NCBI RefSeq assembly: GCF_003171675.1
Contig: NZ_QFZQ01000016.1
Location: 1-42,452, forward strand
DNA length: 42,452 bases
Direction of reading: 5' to 3'
Origin: Reichenbachiella versicolor
Lineage (GTDB): Bacteria > Bacteroidota > Bacteroidia > Cytophagales > Cyclobacteriaceae
Below the pieces are notes generated by a model. That model was not told the DNA's origin, did not search any database, and saw only the letters and a list, made by a program, of their open reading frames with translations. Within the stretch, counting starts at the first letter, position 1; the number at the start of each line of letters is the position of its first letter. The position numbers were made by a program, and so were the translations under genes. This document shows positions 15,554 through 25,344 of this stretch, in pieces.

Positions 15554-16693
15554 ATGATTTTTAGCTTGACAGAAGAGCAAATGGCTGTGCAGGAAGCCGC
15601 TCGAGATTTTGCCTTAAACGAATTACTACCAGGAGTCATCGAACGTGATGAAAAACAATCTTTTCCAACTGAACAAATCCGAAAAATGGGAGAGCTTGGT
15701 TTTATGGGGATGATGGTAGACCCCAAATACAATGGCGGAGGAATGGATACTATTTCATACGTATTAGCAATGGAAGAAATCGCTAAAATCGATGCCTCTA
15801 CAGCGGTGATCATGTCTGTCAATAACTCCTTGGTTTGTTGGGCAATAGATAAATATGGGACTGAAAAGCAGAAAAATAAATACTTAACTCGTTTAGCAAC
15901 AGGGGAAATTATTGGCTCATTTTGTTTATCAGAACCAGAAGCTGGGTCTGATGCCACTAGTCAAAAAACTACAGCCAAAGACGAAGGTGATTACTACCTT
16001 ATAAATGGCACTAAAAATTGGATTACTAACGGAGGAACCTCTTCTGTAAGTATCGTAATCGCTCAAACAGATATTGCCAAAGGTCATAAAGGAATAAACG
16101 CTATAATAGTAGAAAAAGAATCTGAAGGCTTCTCAGTAGGTCCTAAGGAAAATAAACTAGGTATACGCTCTTCTGACACGCATTCCTTAATGTTTACAGA
16201 TGTAAAAGCTCCTAAAGAAAATCGAATTGGTGAAGATGGCTTTGGATTCAAGTTAGCTATGGAAATATTGAATGGAGGTCGTATTGGTATTGCTTCGCAA
16301 GCATTAGGTATTGCCTCAGGATCAATGGAATTATCTATTAAATATGCTAAAGAAAGAAAGACTTTTGGTGAGCCAATCTCGAATCATCAAGCTATTCAGT
16401 TTAAGTTATCGAAAATGGCCACTGAAATAGAAGCTGCCAGACTTCTTTGCTTACAGGCCGCTTATAAAAAAGATAAAGGCGAAAACTTTATAAAGGAGGC
16501 AGCTATGGCCAAACTATTTGCATCTGAGGTAGCTATGCACGCATCTGTTGAAGCGGTACAAATTCATGGGGGCTACGGTTACGTTAAGGAGTTCCATGTA
16601 GAAAGACTAATGCGTGACGCTAAGATTACACAGATTTATGAAGGCACGTCTGAGATACAAAACATTGTGATAGCTAGACAATTATTAAAATAG
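15554..16693 (+). CDS. Acyl-CoA dehydrogenase (short-chain/butyryl type)
   Basis: This 379-residue flavoenzyme oxidises acyl-CoA to the trans-2-enoyl-CoA in fatty acid or branched amino acid breakdown, passing electrons to ETF. The three ACAD domains are present: LTEEQMAVQEAARDFA; the middle domain with SFCLSEPEAGSDATSQKTTA and NGTKNWITNGG; and the C-terminal helical domain with RKTFGEPISNHQAIQFKLS and GGYGYVKEFHVERLMRDAKI. The catalytic glutamate is in YEGTSEIQ near the end. The length is typical. The gene stands between two terminator/promoter regions and is probably monocistronic. Chain length preference cannot be fixed by eye. Confidence 0.95.
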   Translation: MIFSLTEEQMAVQEAARDFALNELLPGVIERDEKQSFPTEQIRKMGELGFMGMMVDPKYNGGGMDTISYVLAMEEIAKIDASTAVIMSVNNSLVCWAIDKYGTEKQKNKYLTRLATGEIIGSFCLSEPEAGSDATSQKTTAKDEGDYYLINGTKNWITNGGTSSVSIVIAQTDIAKGHKGINAIIVEKESEGFSVGPKENKLGIRSSDTHSLMFTDVKAPKENRIGEDGFGFKLAMEILNGGRIGIASQALGIASGSMELSIKYAKERKTFGEPISNHQAIQFKLSKMATEIEAARLLCLQAAYKKDKGENFIKEAAMAKLFASEVAMHASVEAVQIHGGYGYVKEFHVERLMRDAKITQIYEGTSEIQNIVIARQLLK

Positions 16694-16817
16694 TAATAAT
16701 ACTATCATAGTTCACGAAAATTGTAATCTTTGCGTTTAATCTGAATTATATTAGATTTATACAATATTACGAGGGTTGAAAGGTATTTAACCATACGCAG
16801 AGTACAGAAAAGTTCAA

Positions 16818-17738
16818 ATGGAAGATTATAATAAGATCATAGAATCTCTTGGAGTTCGATATATCAGCGCTAAGAATATTAATATTTTACAGCCTTTAAC
16901 GATAGAAAACTACTATGATGTAGAAAATGTTTTCATCTTCGTTCATAAAGGAGAAGTTAAATTTGGTAAGGATAAAGAAGTAGTTAAAGAGAATGAAATT
17001 CTGTTCGTACCTGGTGGGAAAATGGTTTCTCTAACATATGGTAGCGGCAACCCTATCAATCTTTCCAATGATGATTTCCTCAATAACAAAGAGAAATTTC
17101 TTCACAATAACGAAGATTTCAGTCCAAGACCAGAAGTTGATAATGTCACATTGATCAACTTCGAAGCTAAAGTATTTGAGACAGTTAATTTCTTTGCATC
17201 ACTTGATATTCCTGCATTCTCAATTAAAAACAACCATGTTTTAATTTCTCTTATCAAGCAGATTATACAAGAAACATATATTAGCTCACCTGGACAAAAT
17301 CGTGTCATTAAACTAGAAACCGAACATTTGGTCATTGAGCTAATAAGACACGTCTTAGACAAAGGGCTATTCGTAGAGCAGCTGGCTACTAATGTTACAT
17401 ATTTTAAGGATCCAAGATTGATTGATATATTCTCATATATCAAGGACAATTTAGGAAGTGATCTATCCAATAAATCACTTGCAGGGGTAGCTAATGTTTC
17501 AGAAGATTATGTAGGTCAGTACTTCAAAATGCTTACCGGTATTAACCCCCAAGACTACATTGAATACCAACGCATGGAAGCTGCAGTAGCTCTTCTCAGA
17601 ACTACTAAAAAGAGTATTCGAGATATAGGTAAAGAGGTTGGCTATAATGATACAGCATATTTTTGCCGTAGATTCAAAATGATGTTTGGCATACCTGCAG
17701 GAAAAATGAGAAGAAGAGAGACTTTAATTAACGTCTAA
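16818..17738 (+). CDS. AraC family transcriptional regulator
   Basis: This 306-residue protein has a C-terminal double helix-turn-helix (residues ~205-300): LAGVANVSEDYVGQYFKMLTG and IRDIGKEVGYNDTAYFCRRF, then FKMMFGIPAGKMRRR. The N-terminal ~120 residues resemble a cupin-like sensor domain (FIFVHKGEVKFGK, ENEILFVPGG). It is transcribed alone, convergently with the GGGP synthase gene, which it overlaps by 15 bases at the 3' end. The upstream region 16694-16817 is AT-rich and includes TAATCTTTG, close to but not an exact match of the usual -7 element. Targets are unknown. Confidence 0.92.
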   Translation: MEDYNKIIESLGVRYISAKNINILQPLTIENYYDVENVFIFVHKGEVKFGKDKEVVKENEILFVPGGKMVSLTYGSGNPINLSNDDFLNNKEKFLHNNEDFSPRPEVDNVTLINFEAKVFETVNFFASLDIPAFSIKNNHVLISLIKQIIQETYISSPGQNRVIKLETEHLVIELIRHVLDKGLFVEQLATNVTYFKDPRLIDIFSYIKDNLGSDLSNKSLAGVANVSEDYVGQYFKMLTGINPQDYIEYQRMEAAVALLRTTKKSIRDIGKEVGYNDTAYFCRRFKMMFGIPAGKMRRRETLINV

Positions 17739-18482
17739 TGTTTTATTAAGAGATTGGATTTTATCAGCTACTTGAGGAAGCAGATCATAGCTTTTCTCAA
17801 GAGCATTTCCAATAACTAACATATCAGCTCCCGCTTCGAGTGCCAGAGTAACTCTTTCGATTGAATTTAGTCCTCCTCCAACAATCACTGGAATGTCTAC
17901 AGATCGACTCACTTTTGTAATAATTTTTTGAGGTACAGGATGCTGTGCACCGCTTCCTGCCTCAAGATATAAAGCTTTCAGTCCAAGCATTTCACCAGCC
18001 ATAGCAGTACATGCGGCGATAGTAGGCTTATCAGATGGTATAGGAGTCGTGTTGCTCATGTAACTCGCTGATGTTTGTGGACCATTATTGATTAACATAT
18101 ATCCAACTGGAACAATTTCTAACTTACTTTTTTTAAGTACTGGGGCGGCATGAACATGCTGACCGATCAGGAATTCCGGGTTTCGACCAGATATTAAAGA
18201 AAGTAATAGGATACCATCCGCTTTTGTGTCAATCTGCAAGTGATAACCAGGGAAAATAATAACAGGGATATTACATATAGACTTGACTGTTGAAATCACA
18301 GTGGAAAAATTATCCGTTGTAATAAGACTTCCACCTACTAAAATGTAATCCACACAGTTTTCTATACAGGCATGAACCAATCTTGTAATGTCATGTATCT
18401 CATCCACTTTATCTGGATCAATAAGTACAGCCAGACTTTTTCTGTTAGCTTTCTTCTTTTCTATAAGTTCGTGTAGAATCAT
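17724..18482 (-). CDS. Geranylgeranylglyceryl/heptaprenylglyceryl phosphate synthase
   Basis: This 252-residue TIM-barrel protein attaches a prenyl chain to sn-glycerol-1-phosphate, the archaeal-type ether lipid step that some Bacteroidota carry. Marks are LAVLIDPDKVD, DYILVGGSLITTDNF, VIIFPGYHLQ, GILLLSLISGRNPEFLIGQH, ALYLEAGSGAQHPV and VIVGGGLNS with the phosphate-binding GADMLVIGNALEK near the C-terminus. It overlaps the preceding 113-residue gene by four bases (ATGA), so it is the last gene of a three-gene unit with the holin-like protein. The ultimate lipid product here is not known. Confidence 0.92.
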   Translation of the reverse strand: MILHELIEKKKANRKSLAVLIDPDKVDEIHDITRLVHACIENCVDYILVGGSLITTDNFSTVISTVKSICNIPVIIFPGYHLQIDTKADGILLLSLISGRNPEFLIGQHVHAAPVLKKSKLEIVPVGYMLINNGPQTSASYMSNTTPIPSDKPTIAACTAMAGEMLGLKALYLEAGSGAQHPVPQKIITKVSRSVDIPVIVGGGLNSIERVTLALEAGADMLVIGNALEKSYDLLPQVADKIQSLNKTLDVN

Positions 18483-18820
18483 TTCTCTTCTTTCTGAGCT
18501 TTTTCAGAATTGAATTTTTCAATAATTATAGGCAAAAGCCTATACAAGGCACTATATACGAACTTTGGTGTGGCCTTACTTTTTCTCGTCTTTTTGCCTT
18601 TATCAGTATCATTTTCCTTATTTGAAAAACCACCAGACACTGCCTTGAATAGTATAAATCCCGCCATAGCACTTCCTGCCACAATACCTGCTTTCTTCAA
18701 ATTGACCGTTAATTGTTTCTCAATCTGCTCAGAAGTATTATCAAGTTCTTTGAGTAATTCAGACTCTTTAGCCTTCAATATGGCACGTTTATCTAATAAT
18801 TTTTTACTCGTTTTTCTCAT
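18479..18820 (-). CDS. Hypothetical protein with one membrane segment
   Basis: This 113-residue basic protein has a helical coiled-coil-like start (LLDKRAILKAKESELLKELDN), one short hydrophobic stretch (AGIVAGSAMAGFILFKAV, ~47-64) and a lysine-rich tail. It starts inside the 3' end of the holin-like gene (17-base overlap) and overlaps the GGGP synthase gene by four bases, so all three are co-translated. The form resembles small envelope-stress proteins (YqjD/ElaB type) that pair with YqjE-like membrane proteins; that likeness is of layout only. Confidence 0.65.
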   Translation of the reverse strand: MRKTSKKLLDKRAILKAKESELLKELDNTSEQIEKQLTVNLKKAGIVAGSAMAGFILFKAVSGGFSNKENDTDKGKKTRKSKATPKFVYSALYRLLPIIIEKFNSEKAQKEEK

Positions 18821-19163
18821 CGGGTTCTTTTTGAGTCTCTAAAATCATTACTTCAAAAAAAGACTTGAGTTTTCCAGACCTAAGGAACAGAAGCACTATA
18901 ATCAAGCCTAATACATAAATGCCAGCGGTAATAAAGAACCCAATAAAATCGCTATCTAACAAATAATTTAGGTAGAATGAGAGTCCCATTGACACTAACG
19001 AAAGCACAAATGATAACAATAGAAGAATTACAATATATGCAATCACCTGTGCCAATATATTGGCTACATGTTCGGTAATCTCGAGCTTAAATAGTTCAAA
19101 CTTTATTTGAACGTAGTCGGATATGCTTTTCTTGATTTTTTCGAAATTGAATAAGTCAGCCAA
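18804..19163 (-). CDS. Phage holin family / YqjE-like membrane protein
   Basis: The protein has 119 residues: an amphipathic N-terminal helix (KIKKSISDYVQIKFELFKLE) followed by two long membrane helices (ILAQVIAYIVILLLLSFVLS and DFIGFFITAGIYVLGLIIVL) and a charged tail. This is the layout of the holin superfamily III / YqjE group, common as chromosomal genes in Bacteroidota. No phage genes lie nearby, so it is not evidence of a prophage. It is the first gene of a unit with the 113-residue protein and the GGGP synthase. Confidence 0.8.
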   Translation of the reverse strand: MADLFNFEKIKKSISDYVQIKFELFKLEITEHVANILAQVIAYIVILLLLSFVLSLVSMGLSFYLNYLLDSDFIGFFITAGIYVLGLIIVLLFLRSGKLKSFFEVMILETQKEPDEKNE

Positions 19164-19464
19164 TGTATTCTGCTTTGTGTTGAAGGTTTAAATATAGCAG
19201 TAGTCTTTTTCTATCTCAACATGTAATGTTTATTTAGACACGTCTACCAAGAATACATCTAGTGTCAGTTATGAAACCAACCTATGCTTAAAGCAAAAAA
19301 CACTCAATATTACACTTTCCAAAGAGACATATAATATTGAACCTCTTATCATGGAAATAAATTATTGATGGTTGGAATAATGTAATTCTAGATTAGCAGA
19401 AACAAGTTTATAGATATCGCAATGTTAAGGAAATGCCTTTTTTTAATATTAAAAGAATTACCTC
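19164..19464. other. Intergenic stretch, no feature seen
   Basis: These 301 AT-rich bases between the M20 amidohydrolase (ending at 19465) and the holin-like gene (starting at 19163), both on the minus strand, show no reading frame, tRNA, strong hairpin or exact promoter match. The promoter of the holin-like unit must lie here. Confidence 0.5.
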
Positions 19465-20658
19465 TTATTGGTTTGTAAGTTCATTGATAGCCAACCAAGC
19501 CATCAATCCTGGTGCATAACTCAATGCATCTTCATCGATATCAAAAGTGGGAGTGTGCACACCTGAAACAATGTTCCTTTCTTCATTCCTAGTACCCAGT
19601 CTGTAGAAGCATGCATCCGATACTTGTGAATAGTACGCAAAGTCCTCTGCCGCCATCCATACATCTAGGTCAATAACATTTTCTTTGCCTAAAAATTCTT
19701 CTGCAGCTTGAATGGCTCTACTGGTTACCTCCGGATTATTTTCTAAATATGGATAACCTACATGAATATCAAAATCACATGACCCTCCCATGGATTCTGC
19801 AAGACCTTCTGCAAGTCTTTTCATTTTCTTGTGAGCTTCAAACCTCCAGTCTTCATTCAAAGTTCGAAATGTTCCTTTAATTTTTACCTCGTTTGGAATG
19901 ACATTAGTAGCTCCTTTTGCTTCAACAAATCCAAAAGAAACGACAGACGGTATTTTAGGGTCATTTCTACGGCTTACGATCTGCTGAAGTGCGACGATTA
20001 TATGTGATGCAATTAATACAGGATCTATGACTTGGTCTGGTAATGCAGCATGGCCCCCTTTTCCTTTTACAGTGACATGAAGTTCATCTGCACTAGCCAT
20101 ATACATTCCTTTTCTAAACCCTACTTTACCCGCAGGTATCCATGGCATTACATGTTGGCCAAATATACTTTCAGGCTTAGGGTTTTCAAGAATGCCTTCT
20201 TTGATCATTAAAGACGCCCCCCCTGGTAGTAACTCCTCTCCAGGCTGAAAGATAAGTTTAATTGTACCTTCAAATTCATCTTTGATTTCATGTAGAATAA
20301 CCGCACTAGTCAGAAGTGATGATGTGTGAACATCGTGACCACACGCATGCATTACACCATGATTCTTTGATTTATATCGGACATTATTTTCTTCCACGAT
20401 GGGAAGTGCATCCATATCTGCACGAAGCGCTACAGTTTTTTTTGATGGGTTTTTTCCTTGTATCAGTACTTCAAGTCCATTACCAGCAATTCCTGACCTA
20501 ACTTTCAAGCCTTTACTTTCAAGGAAGTTTTTTACATACTTAGCCGTTTCTACTTCTTTGAAAGAAAGCTCCGGATTAGCATGCAAGTGATGTCTATTGT
20601 TCACGGTCTCAGCATGAAGTTCTGCTGAACGCATTTTTATTTTTTCTAACAAACCCAT
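19465..20658 (-). CDS. M20 family amidohydrolase (N-acyl amino acid / hippurate type)
   Basis: This 397-residue metallopeptidase-fold amidohydrolase would release an acyl group from an N-acyl amino acid or similar amide. The metal-binding sites are MHACGHDVHTSSLL (His-Cys-Gly-His, typical of the M20D branch), FQPGEELLPGGASLMI and the downstream GQHVMPWIPAG. The C-terminal metal ligand region is AAEDFAYYSQ and GVHTPTFDIDEDAL. The lid domain contains GKGGHAALPDQVIDPVLIA. No signal peptide is present. It starts 21 bases after the SPOR protein gene, probably in the secA transcript. The substrate is not determined. Confidence 0.93.
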   Translation of the reverse strand: MGLLEKIKMRSAELHAETVNNRHHLHANPELSFKEVETAKYVKNFLESKGLKVRSGIAGNGLEVLIQGKNPSKKTVALRADMDALPIVEENNVRYKSKNHGVMHACGHDVHTSSLLTSAVILHEIKDEFEGTIKLIFQPGEELLPGGASLMIKEGILENPKPESIFGQHVMPWIPAGKVGFRKGMYMASADELHVTVKGKGGHAALPDQVIDPVLIASHIIVALQQIVSRRNDPKIPSVVSFGFVEAKGATNVIPNEVKIKGTFRTLNEDWRFEAHKKMKRLAEGLAESMGGSCDFDIHVGYPYLENNPEVTSRAIQAAEEFLGKENVIDLDVWMAAEDFAYYSQVSDACFYRLGTRNEERNIVSGVHTPTFDIDEDALSYAPGLMAWLAINELTNQ

Positions 20659-20679
20659 TCTAGCTTTTTTTGAGACAGG

Positions 20680-21234
20680 TTAATTATCTAAAGTCTCTAG
20701 ATAATCTTCAATATTTATTTTGAAAGGCACCAATACCGCTCTTCCGAAGTTAGATTTTACAAGTGTGTAATCCGCATTCGCTTCCAACCTATCGAAGTAT
20801 TGACCCATTCTCACTTTGTAATTAGGCTGTTCATAAGATACCCTAGGTCGTACTCCTTCCACCAATTCATAAGCCCTGCGTTTATATTCATTGGCCTTGT
20901 CTCTATTGTTTCCTGAATAAAGCTGAATAGTCCAACCCTCCACATATCTAGTGTCCTTACTCTGGGCAATAATAATCTGTCTAATACTATCCAATTCTTC
21001 GCGAATATGATTGGTCGGCTCGATGTCAGGTTTTACAAATTCTTCTTCCTGCTTTACAGGTTTTGTATTTGAATTGTCATCTTTTACAGCATATTCCTTA
21101 CGATATATTGACAGGTCCTCTTCATAACTAGCTGTAGCTACAGTATTACTTGCTTTTGGAGCGCAAAACTGTAACAATGCAGCTATTGTAATGATTGGAT
21201 ACATCGGAGCAATATTGATTCTAAGCTTTTTCAA
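20680..21234 (-). CDS. SPOR-domain-like lipoprotein
   Basis: This 184-residue protein has an N-terminal signal with a lipobox-like LLQFC (Cys about 24). A low-complexity acidic linker follows, then a C-terminal domain of about 75 residues that looks like SPOR: VEGWTIQLYSGNNRDKANEY, the YKVRMGQYFDRLEANADY segment and a closing FGRAVLVPF strand. SPOR domains bind denuded peptidoglycan at the division site. It lies 25 bases after secA and 21 bases before the amidohydrolase, so it is probably co-transcribed with both. Confidence 0.78.
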   Translation of the reverse strand: MKKLRINIAPMYPIITIAALLQFCAPKASNTVATASYEEDLSIYRKEYAVKDDNSNTKPVKQEEEFVKPDIEPTNHIREELDSIRQIIIAQSKDTRYVEGWTIQLYSGNNRDKANEYKRRAYELVEGVRPRVSYEQPNYKVRMGQYFDRLEANADYTLVKSNFGRAVLVPFKINIEDYLETLDN

Positions 21235-21259
21235 TTGTATGCATTTAGGGATTCAAGAG

Positions 21260-24200
21260 TTATTTTTCTATCACCACACACTTTCCTTCCTTGACATCAT
21301 TTTCAACACTTTTGAATTTGACATCTTCTTTCACAGATCCGTCAGTGTACTGTACTGTCACTCTATCGTTCCTTCCATAAACTTTATCTGATTTAATCGG
21401 AGCTGTTTTTTCTACTGGAGCTGTTCTATTTGAATTCGCTGACAATACAGAACCAGATTCTTCCTTCGATTCTTCATAGTTCTGTTTAGCCTTCTGTGCT
21501 CTAGCTTCTTGTACCTGATCAGGATCCTGACTAGCAATCTCAGCCTTAGTCAAAAAGCTAACCGTTTCTTCATTGACCTTGTTAACAAAACCTTTGAACA
21601 TATTGAAAGATTCAAACTTATAGATCAATAATGGATCTTTCTGTTCGTGGACTGCCATTCTTACCGACTGTTTCAAATCGTCCATTTCGCGCAAATGTTC
21701 TTTCCAGTTTTGGTCAATCGTAGATAGAGCTATTATTTTCTCCATCTCCTTGATCATCTCACGTCCTTCTGTTTCTATAGTCTTCTCAAGGTTAGCTACT
21801 ACTCCGACTCCTTTTTGACCATCTGTAAAAGGTACTTGCACATTTGTAAAAGTAGCTCCACGCTCCCTATGGATATTTTTCAGTACAGGTAATGATCGAT
21901 CTCTCACCATATCATTTTTGGCTTGATAATTTTTCAAAGTTTCCTCATACAGGGAATATCCAAGATCCTCATTCGACATTGAATTGAAATTATCTTCTGA
22001 AATCTTAGTATCCAACCCTAATGCACTTAATGCACTAAGTTTGAAACCTTGGAAATCCATCGAGTCCTTAGAATTATTAGCAATATTCTCAGCCGTATCG
22101 TAAAGCATGTTTAGGATATCTAAATCCAAACGCTCTCCGAATAACGCATTTCTTCTTCGTTTGTAAATCACCTCACGCTGAGAATTCATCACATCATCAT
22201 ATTCTAATAGATGTTTACGAGTAGCAAAGTTGTTCTCTTCTACCTTTTTCTGAGCTCTTTCAATAGACTTTGTGATCATACTATGCTGTATCACTTCTCC
22301 CTCTTCTAGACCAAGTCTGTCCATTACTTTAGCGATTCTATCCGAACCAAATAGACGCATTAAATTGTCTTCTAGAGAAACAAAGAATTGAGAGGAACCC
22401 ACATCACCTTGACGACCTGATCTACCTCTTAGCTGTCTGTCAACTCGACGAGATTCATGACGTTCAGTTCCGATAATCGCCAAACCACCGGCAGCCCTAG
22501 ACTCTTCAGTCAATTTAATATCCGTACCACGACCAGCCATGTTAGTAGCTATCGTTACAGTACCTGGTTTACCAGCTTCAGCTACAATATCTGCCTCTTT
22601 AGCATGTTGTTTTGCATTTAAAACTTGGTGATTTATACCTTTCATCTTCAGCATTCTACTGACTACCTCAGAAATTTCTACGGAAGTGGTACCCACCAAT
22701 ACAGGTCTACCGGCTTGTGTCAACTCGACAATCTCATCCGCCACAGCATTGAATTTTTCACGCATGGTTTTGTAGACCTTATCTTCCATGTCCTGTCGTT
22801 GGATTGACCTATTAGTCGGAATAACAATTACGTCAAGTTCGTAGATTTCCCAAAGTTCACCAGCTTCTGTTTCTGCAGTACCCGTCATACCTGCCAACTT
22901 GTGATACATACGGAAATAGTTCTGTAAAGTGATCGTTGCATAGGTCTGCGTCGCATCCTCTACAGTAACATTTTCTTTCGCCTCTATCGCTTGATGAAGA
23001 CCATCAGAATAACGTCTACCATCCATTACACGACCTGTCTGTTCGTCTACTATCTTAACTTTACCATCTACGACAATATACTCTGTATCTTTTTCAAATA
23101 AAGCATAGGCCTTTAGTAGTTGGTTTACTGAGTGAATTCTTTGAGCTTTTACAGAATAGTCTCTGATCAATTCTTCTTTTTGGTGAAGCATCTCTGTGCT
23201 ATCTAAAGAAGTATTCGCTTCCAGTTTCGCTATCTCTGTTCCAATATCAGGCATGATAAAGAAGTTAGGGTCTTCACCCTCACCAGTAATCAAATCAATA
23301 CCCTTATCTGTAAGTTCAATAGAATTAGACTTTTCATCAATAGTGAAATAAAGCGGCTCATCCGCCTTAGGCATTTCTTTTTGATTGTCTTGAAGATAAA
23401 AATTCTCTGTCTTTTGAAGAACTTGACGAATACCCATTTCAGATAGATATTTGATCAAAGGTTTATTTTTAGGAAGACCTCTGAAAGCTCTAAAAAGTGC
23501 TAAACCTCCTTCATTTTCGTCACCAGCTGCAATTTTCTTCTTAGCTTCAGTTAGATAAGAGGTAACTAATTTTCGTTGCGCATCTACCAGCTTACCAATT
23601 CTTGGTTTCAGCTCATAAAATTCATGTTCATCTCCCTTGGGAATTGGTCCCGAAATAATGAGTGGTGTACGAGCGTCATCAATCAACACTGAATCAACCT
23701 CATCGACCATAGCGAAGTGGTGCTTTTTCTGTACCAACTCCTCTGGCTCACGCGCCATATTATCTCTCAAATAATCGAAACCAAATTCATTATTCGTTCC
23801 GTAAATAATATCACAAGCATATGCTTCTCTTCGCTCAGCCGAGTTTGGTCTATGTTTGTCGATACAGTCTACCTTTAAACCATGGAATTCGAAGATTGGA
23901 GCATTCCATTCACTATCTCTTTTCGCAAGGTAGTCGTTCACTGTAATAACATGAACACCTCTGCCAGATAGCCCATTCAAATAGGCAGGAAGTGTAGCTA
24001 CCAACGTTTTACCTTCACCAGTCATCATTTCAGCGATCTTTCCTTGATGAAGAACGACCCCTCCAATCAGCTGTACGTCATAATGAATCATCTTCCATTC
24101 TACCTCAACTCCAGAAGCTGTCCACTTGTTGTGCCAAATCGCTGTCTCTCCTTGAATCTCAACATTTGACTTCTTAGCTGCCAACATCTTGTCCATCATA

Positions 24201-24610
24201 GTGGCTTGAACTGTCAACTTCTCATTTTCTGTCAAGCGTCTAGCAGTTTCTTTGACTACAGCAAAAGCAACTGGAAGTATATCCAATAAAACCTCTTCTA
24301 GCTTTTCATCTCGATTCTTCTCCAATTGATCAATTTGCCCAAACACTTGCTCTTTTTCGGCAATATCAATATTTGGATTGTCCTCGATATATTGGTGATG
24401 CTTAGCCATTTCGTCATCTATTGACTTTAACCGCTCAGCAATAGTATCTTTTAATTCTTGAGTTTTTGCTCTCAATTGATCATCGGAAAGAGAAGATAAC
24501 TTTGCATATTCTGCATTGATCAAGCCTACATAAGGTGTCAACTCCTTCAAGTCTCTGTCTGCCTTCGTTCCGAACAATTTCGCGGCACCCTTGGCTATGA
24601 AATCTAACAT
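21260..24610 (-). CDS. secA: Protein translocase ATPase SecA
   Basis: This 1116-residue motor pushes preproteins through SecYEG. The DEAD motor shows Walker A in EMMTGEGKTLVATLPAYLNG, VHVITVNDYLAKRDSEW, Walker B in FAMVDEVDSVLIDDARTPLI, and helicase motifs VLVGTTSVEISE and TNMAGRGTDIKL with GRSGRQGD. The usual scaffold and wing regions follow. The C-terminus ends in an 'RNDRVTVQYTDGSVKEDVKF' segment and lacks the CxCxSGKKYKxCHG zinc tail, as in other Bacteroidota SecA proteins known to me. The extra length versus E. coli (~901) lies mainly in insertions in the motor. Confidence 0.97.
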   Translation of the reverse strand: MLDFIAKGAAKLFGTKADRDLKELTPYVGLINAEYAKLSSLSDDQLRAKTQELKDTIAERLKSIDDEMAKHHQYIEDNPNIDIAEKEQVFGQIDQLEKNRDEKLEEVLLDILPVAFAVVKETARRLTENEKLTVQATMMDKMLAAKKSNVEIQGETAIWHNKWTASGVEVEWKMIHYDVQLIGGVVLHQGKIAEMMTGEGKTLVATLPAYLNGLSGRGVHVITVNDYLAKRDSEWNAPIFEFHGLKVDCIDKHRPNSAERREAYACDIIYGTNNEFGFDYLRDNMAREPEELVQKKHHFAMVDEVDSVLIDDARTPLIISGPIPKGDEHEFYELKPRIGKLVDAQRKLVTSYLTEAKKKIAAGDENEGGLALFRAFRGLPKNKPLIKYLSEMGIRQVLQKTENFYLQDNQKEMPKADEPLYFTIDEKSNSIELTDKGIDLITGEGEDPNFFIMPDIGTEIAKLEANTSLDSTEMLHQKEELIRDYSVKAQRIHSVNQLLKAYALFEKDTEYIVVDGKVKIVDEQTGRVMDGRRYSDGLHQAIEAKENVTVEDATQTYATITLQNYFRMYHKLAGMTGTAETEAGELWEIYELDVIVIPTNRSIQRQDMEDKVYKTMREKFNAVADEIVELTQAGRPVLVGTTSVEISEVVSRMLKMKGINHQVLNAKQHAKEADIVAEAGKPGTVTIATNMAGRGTDIKLTEESRAAGGLAIIGTERHESRRVDRQLRGRSGRQGDVGSSQFFVSLEDNLMRLFGSDRIAKVMDRLGLEEGEVIQHSMITKSIERAQKKVEENNFATRKHLLEYDDVMNSQREVIYKRRRNALFGERLDLDILNMLYDTAENIANNSKDSMDFQGFKLSALSALGLDTKISEDNFNSMSNEDLGYSLYEETLKNYQAKNDMVRDRSLPVLKNIHRERGATFTNVQVPFTDGQKGVGVVANLEKTIETEGREMIKEMEKIIALSTIDQNWKEHLREMDDLKQSVRMAVHEQKDPLLIYKFESFNMFKGFVNKVNEETVSFLTKAEIASQDPDQVQEARAQKAKQNYEESKEESGSVLSANSNRTAPVEKTAPIKSDKVYGRNDRVTVQYTDGSVKEDVKFKSVENDVKEGKCVVIEK

Positions 24611-24821
24611 ATTCGTCTATGATTATTTCCGATCTCGCATGTGCGGTCGGAATGCTACTGGTATATCTAAAACTATAATAACTTAAAAATAAGTCCGAAA
24701 CATACTACGCATGCCCCGCCAAAATGGACGGTAAATTTAGTGGCTTTTTGGTATTAGGCTAGATTATAGAAAGGATTATGATTTGAAGGCTTGTAGAAAG
24801 TTATTTCGATTCTATTACTAT

Positions 24822-25268
24822 TCATCTAAGAACCGCTTTCACTAGTTCTGATACGCGATGAAACTTTTCGGCGTCTGAGATTTCCCCTTGAGTAAGCAAT
24901 ACTATCTCTTTATTGGTATCAAATCCATGTGATACTTCTTCACAGGACAAAACATCAAAATCTATATTGTTCTTTTTTAATGCTGCAGAAATTGTAACCT
25001 TGGAGCTTCTAACCGAAGCAAAAGAGGCAAGGAAAATAGGTTTGCCTGGAAATTGTTCAATAGAGTTTTGTAATACTTCCCAGTACTTGTTTTTTACTGG
25101 AGATGATAAAGCCGTAGAAATAACAATTCCAGCAATACTCTCCGTTTCAAATTCAGATAATTGATTTATTGAGCTTAAAGGAATTGGATCACAATTTGCA
25201 CTGGATATGAGTTTCTTCATATCAGAAATAATCAAATGGCTAGGGCGAGCGAGTAGCACTTTCCTCAT
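24822..25268 (-). CDS. Hypothetical protein
   Basis: This 148-residue soluble protein has alternating hydrophobic strands and helices (KVLLARPSHLIISDMKKLI, IAGIVISTALSSP, KPIFLASFASVRSS, KEIVLLTQGEIS). This suggests a small Rossmann- or flavodoxin-like alpha/beta fold. No catalytic motif is seen and I recognise no family. It follows dapF on the same strand after 76 bases that contain a perfect 9-bp inverted repeat, so it may be in the dapF transcript or have its own control. The ~210 bases after it, before secA, hold only a weak hairpin. Confidence 0.6.
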   Translation of the reverse strand: MRKVLLARPSHLIISDMKKLISSANCDPIPLSSINQLSEFETESIAGIVISTALSSPVKNKYWEVLQNSIEQFPGKPIFLASFASVRSSKVTISAALKKNNIDFDVLSCEEVSHGFDTNKEIVLLTQGEISDAEKFHRVSELVKAVLR

Positions 25269-25287
25269 GACGGGGGTGGATTATGTC

Positions 25288-25316
25288 TTAATTGGCTCTT
25301 CTTTTCCGCCAATTAA
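25288..25316. repeat. Perfect 9-bp inverted repeat
   Basis: TTAATTGGC at 25288-25296 and its reverse complement GCCAATTAA at 25308-25316, with an 11-base gap. It sits 20 bases before the start codon of the 148-residue gene. There is no T run, so it is more likely an operator or a leader hairpin than a terminator. Confidence 0.5.
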
Positions 25317-25344
25317 TCGGTAAGATACGTTTTTTCAGTCTGAC

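Noticed and set aside
18804-19163. Prophage, suggested by the holin-like gene
   Set aside because: No capsid, tail, integrase or lysin gene lies nearby. Chromosomal holin-like genes of this type are common in Bacteroidota.
24611-24821. secA leader regulatory RNA
   Set aside because: Only a weak CCGA/TCGG hairpin with a large loop is present. There is no SecM-like frame or strong structure.
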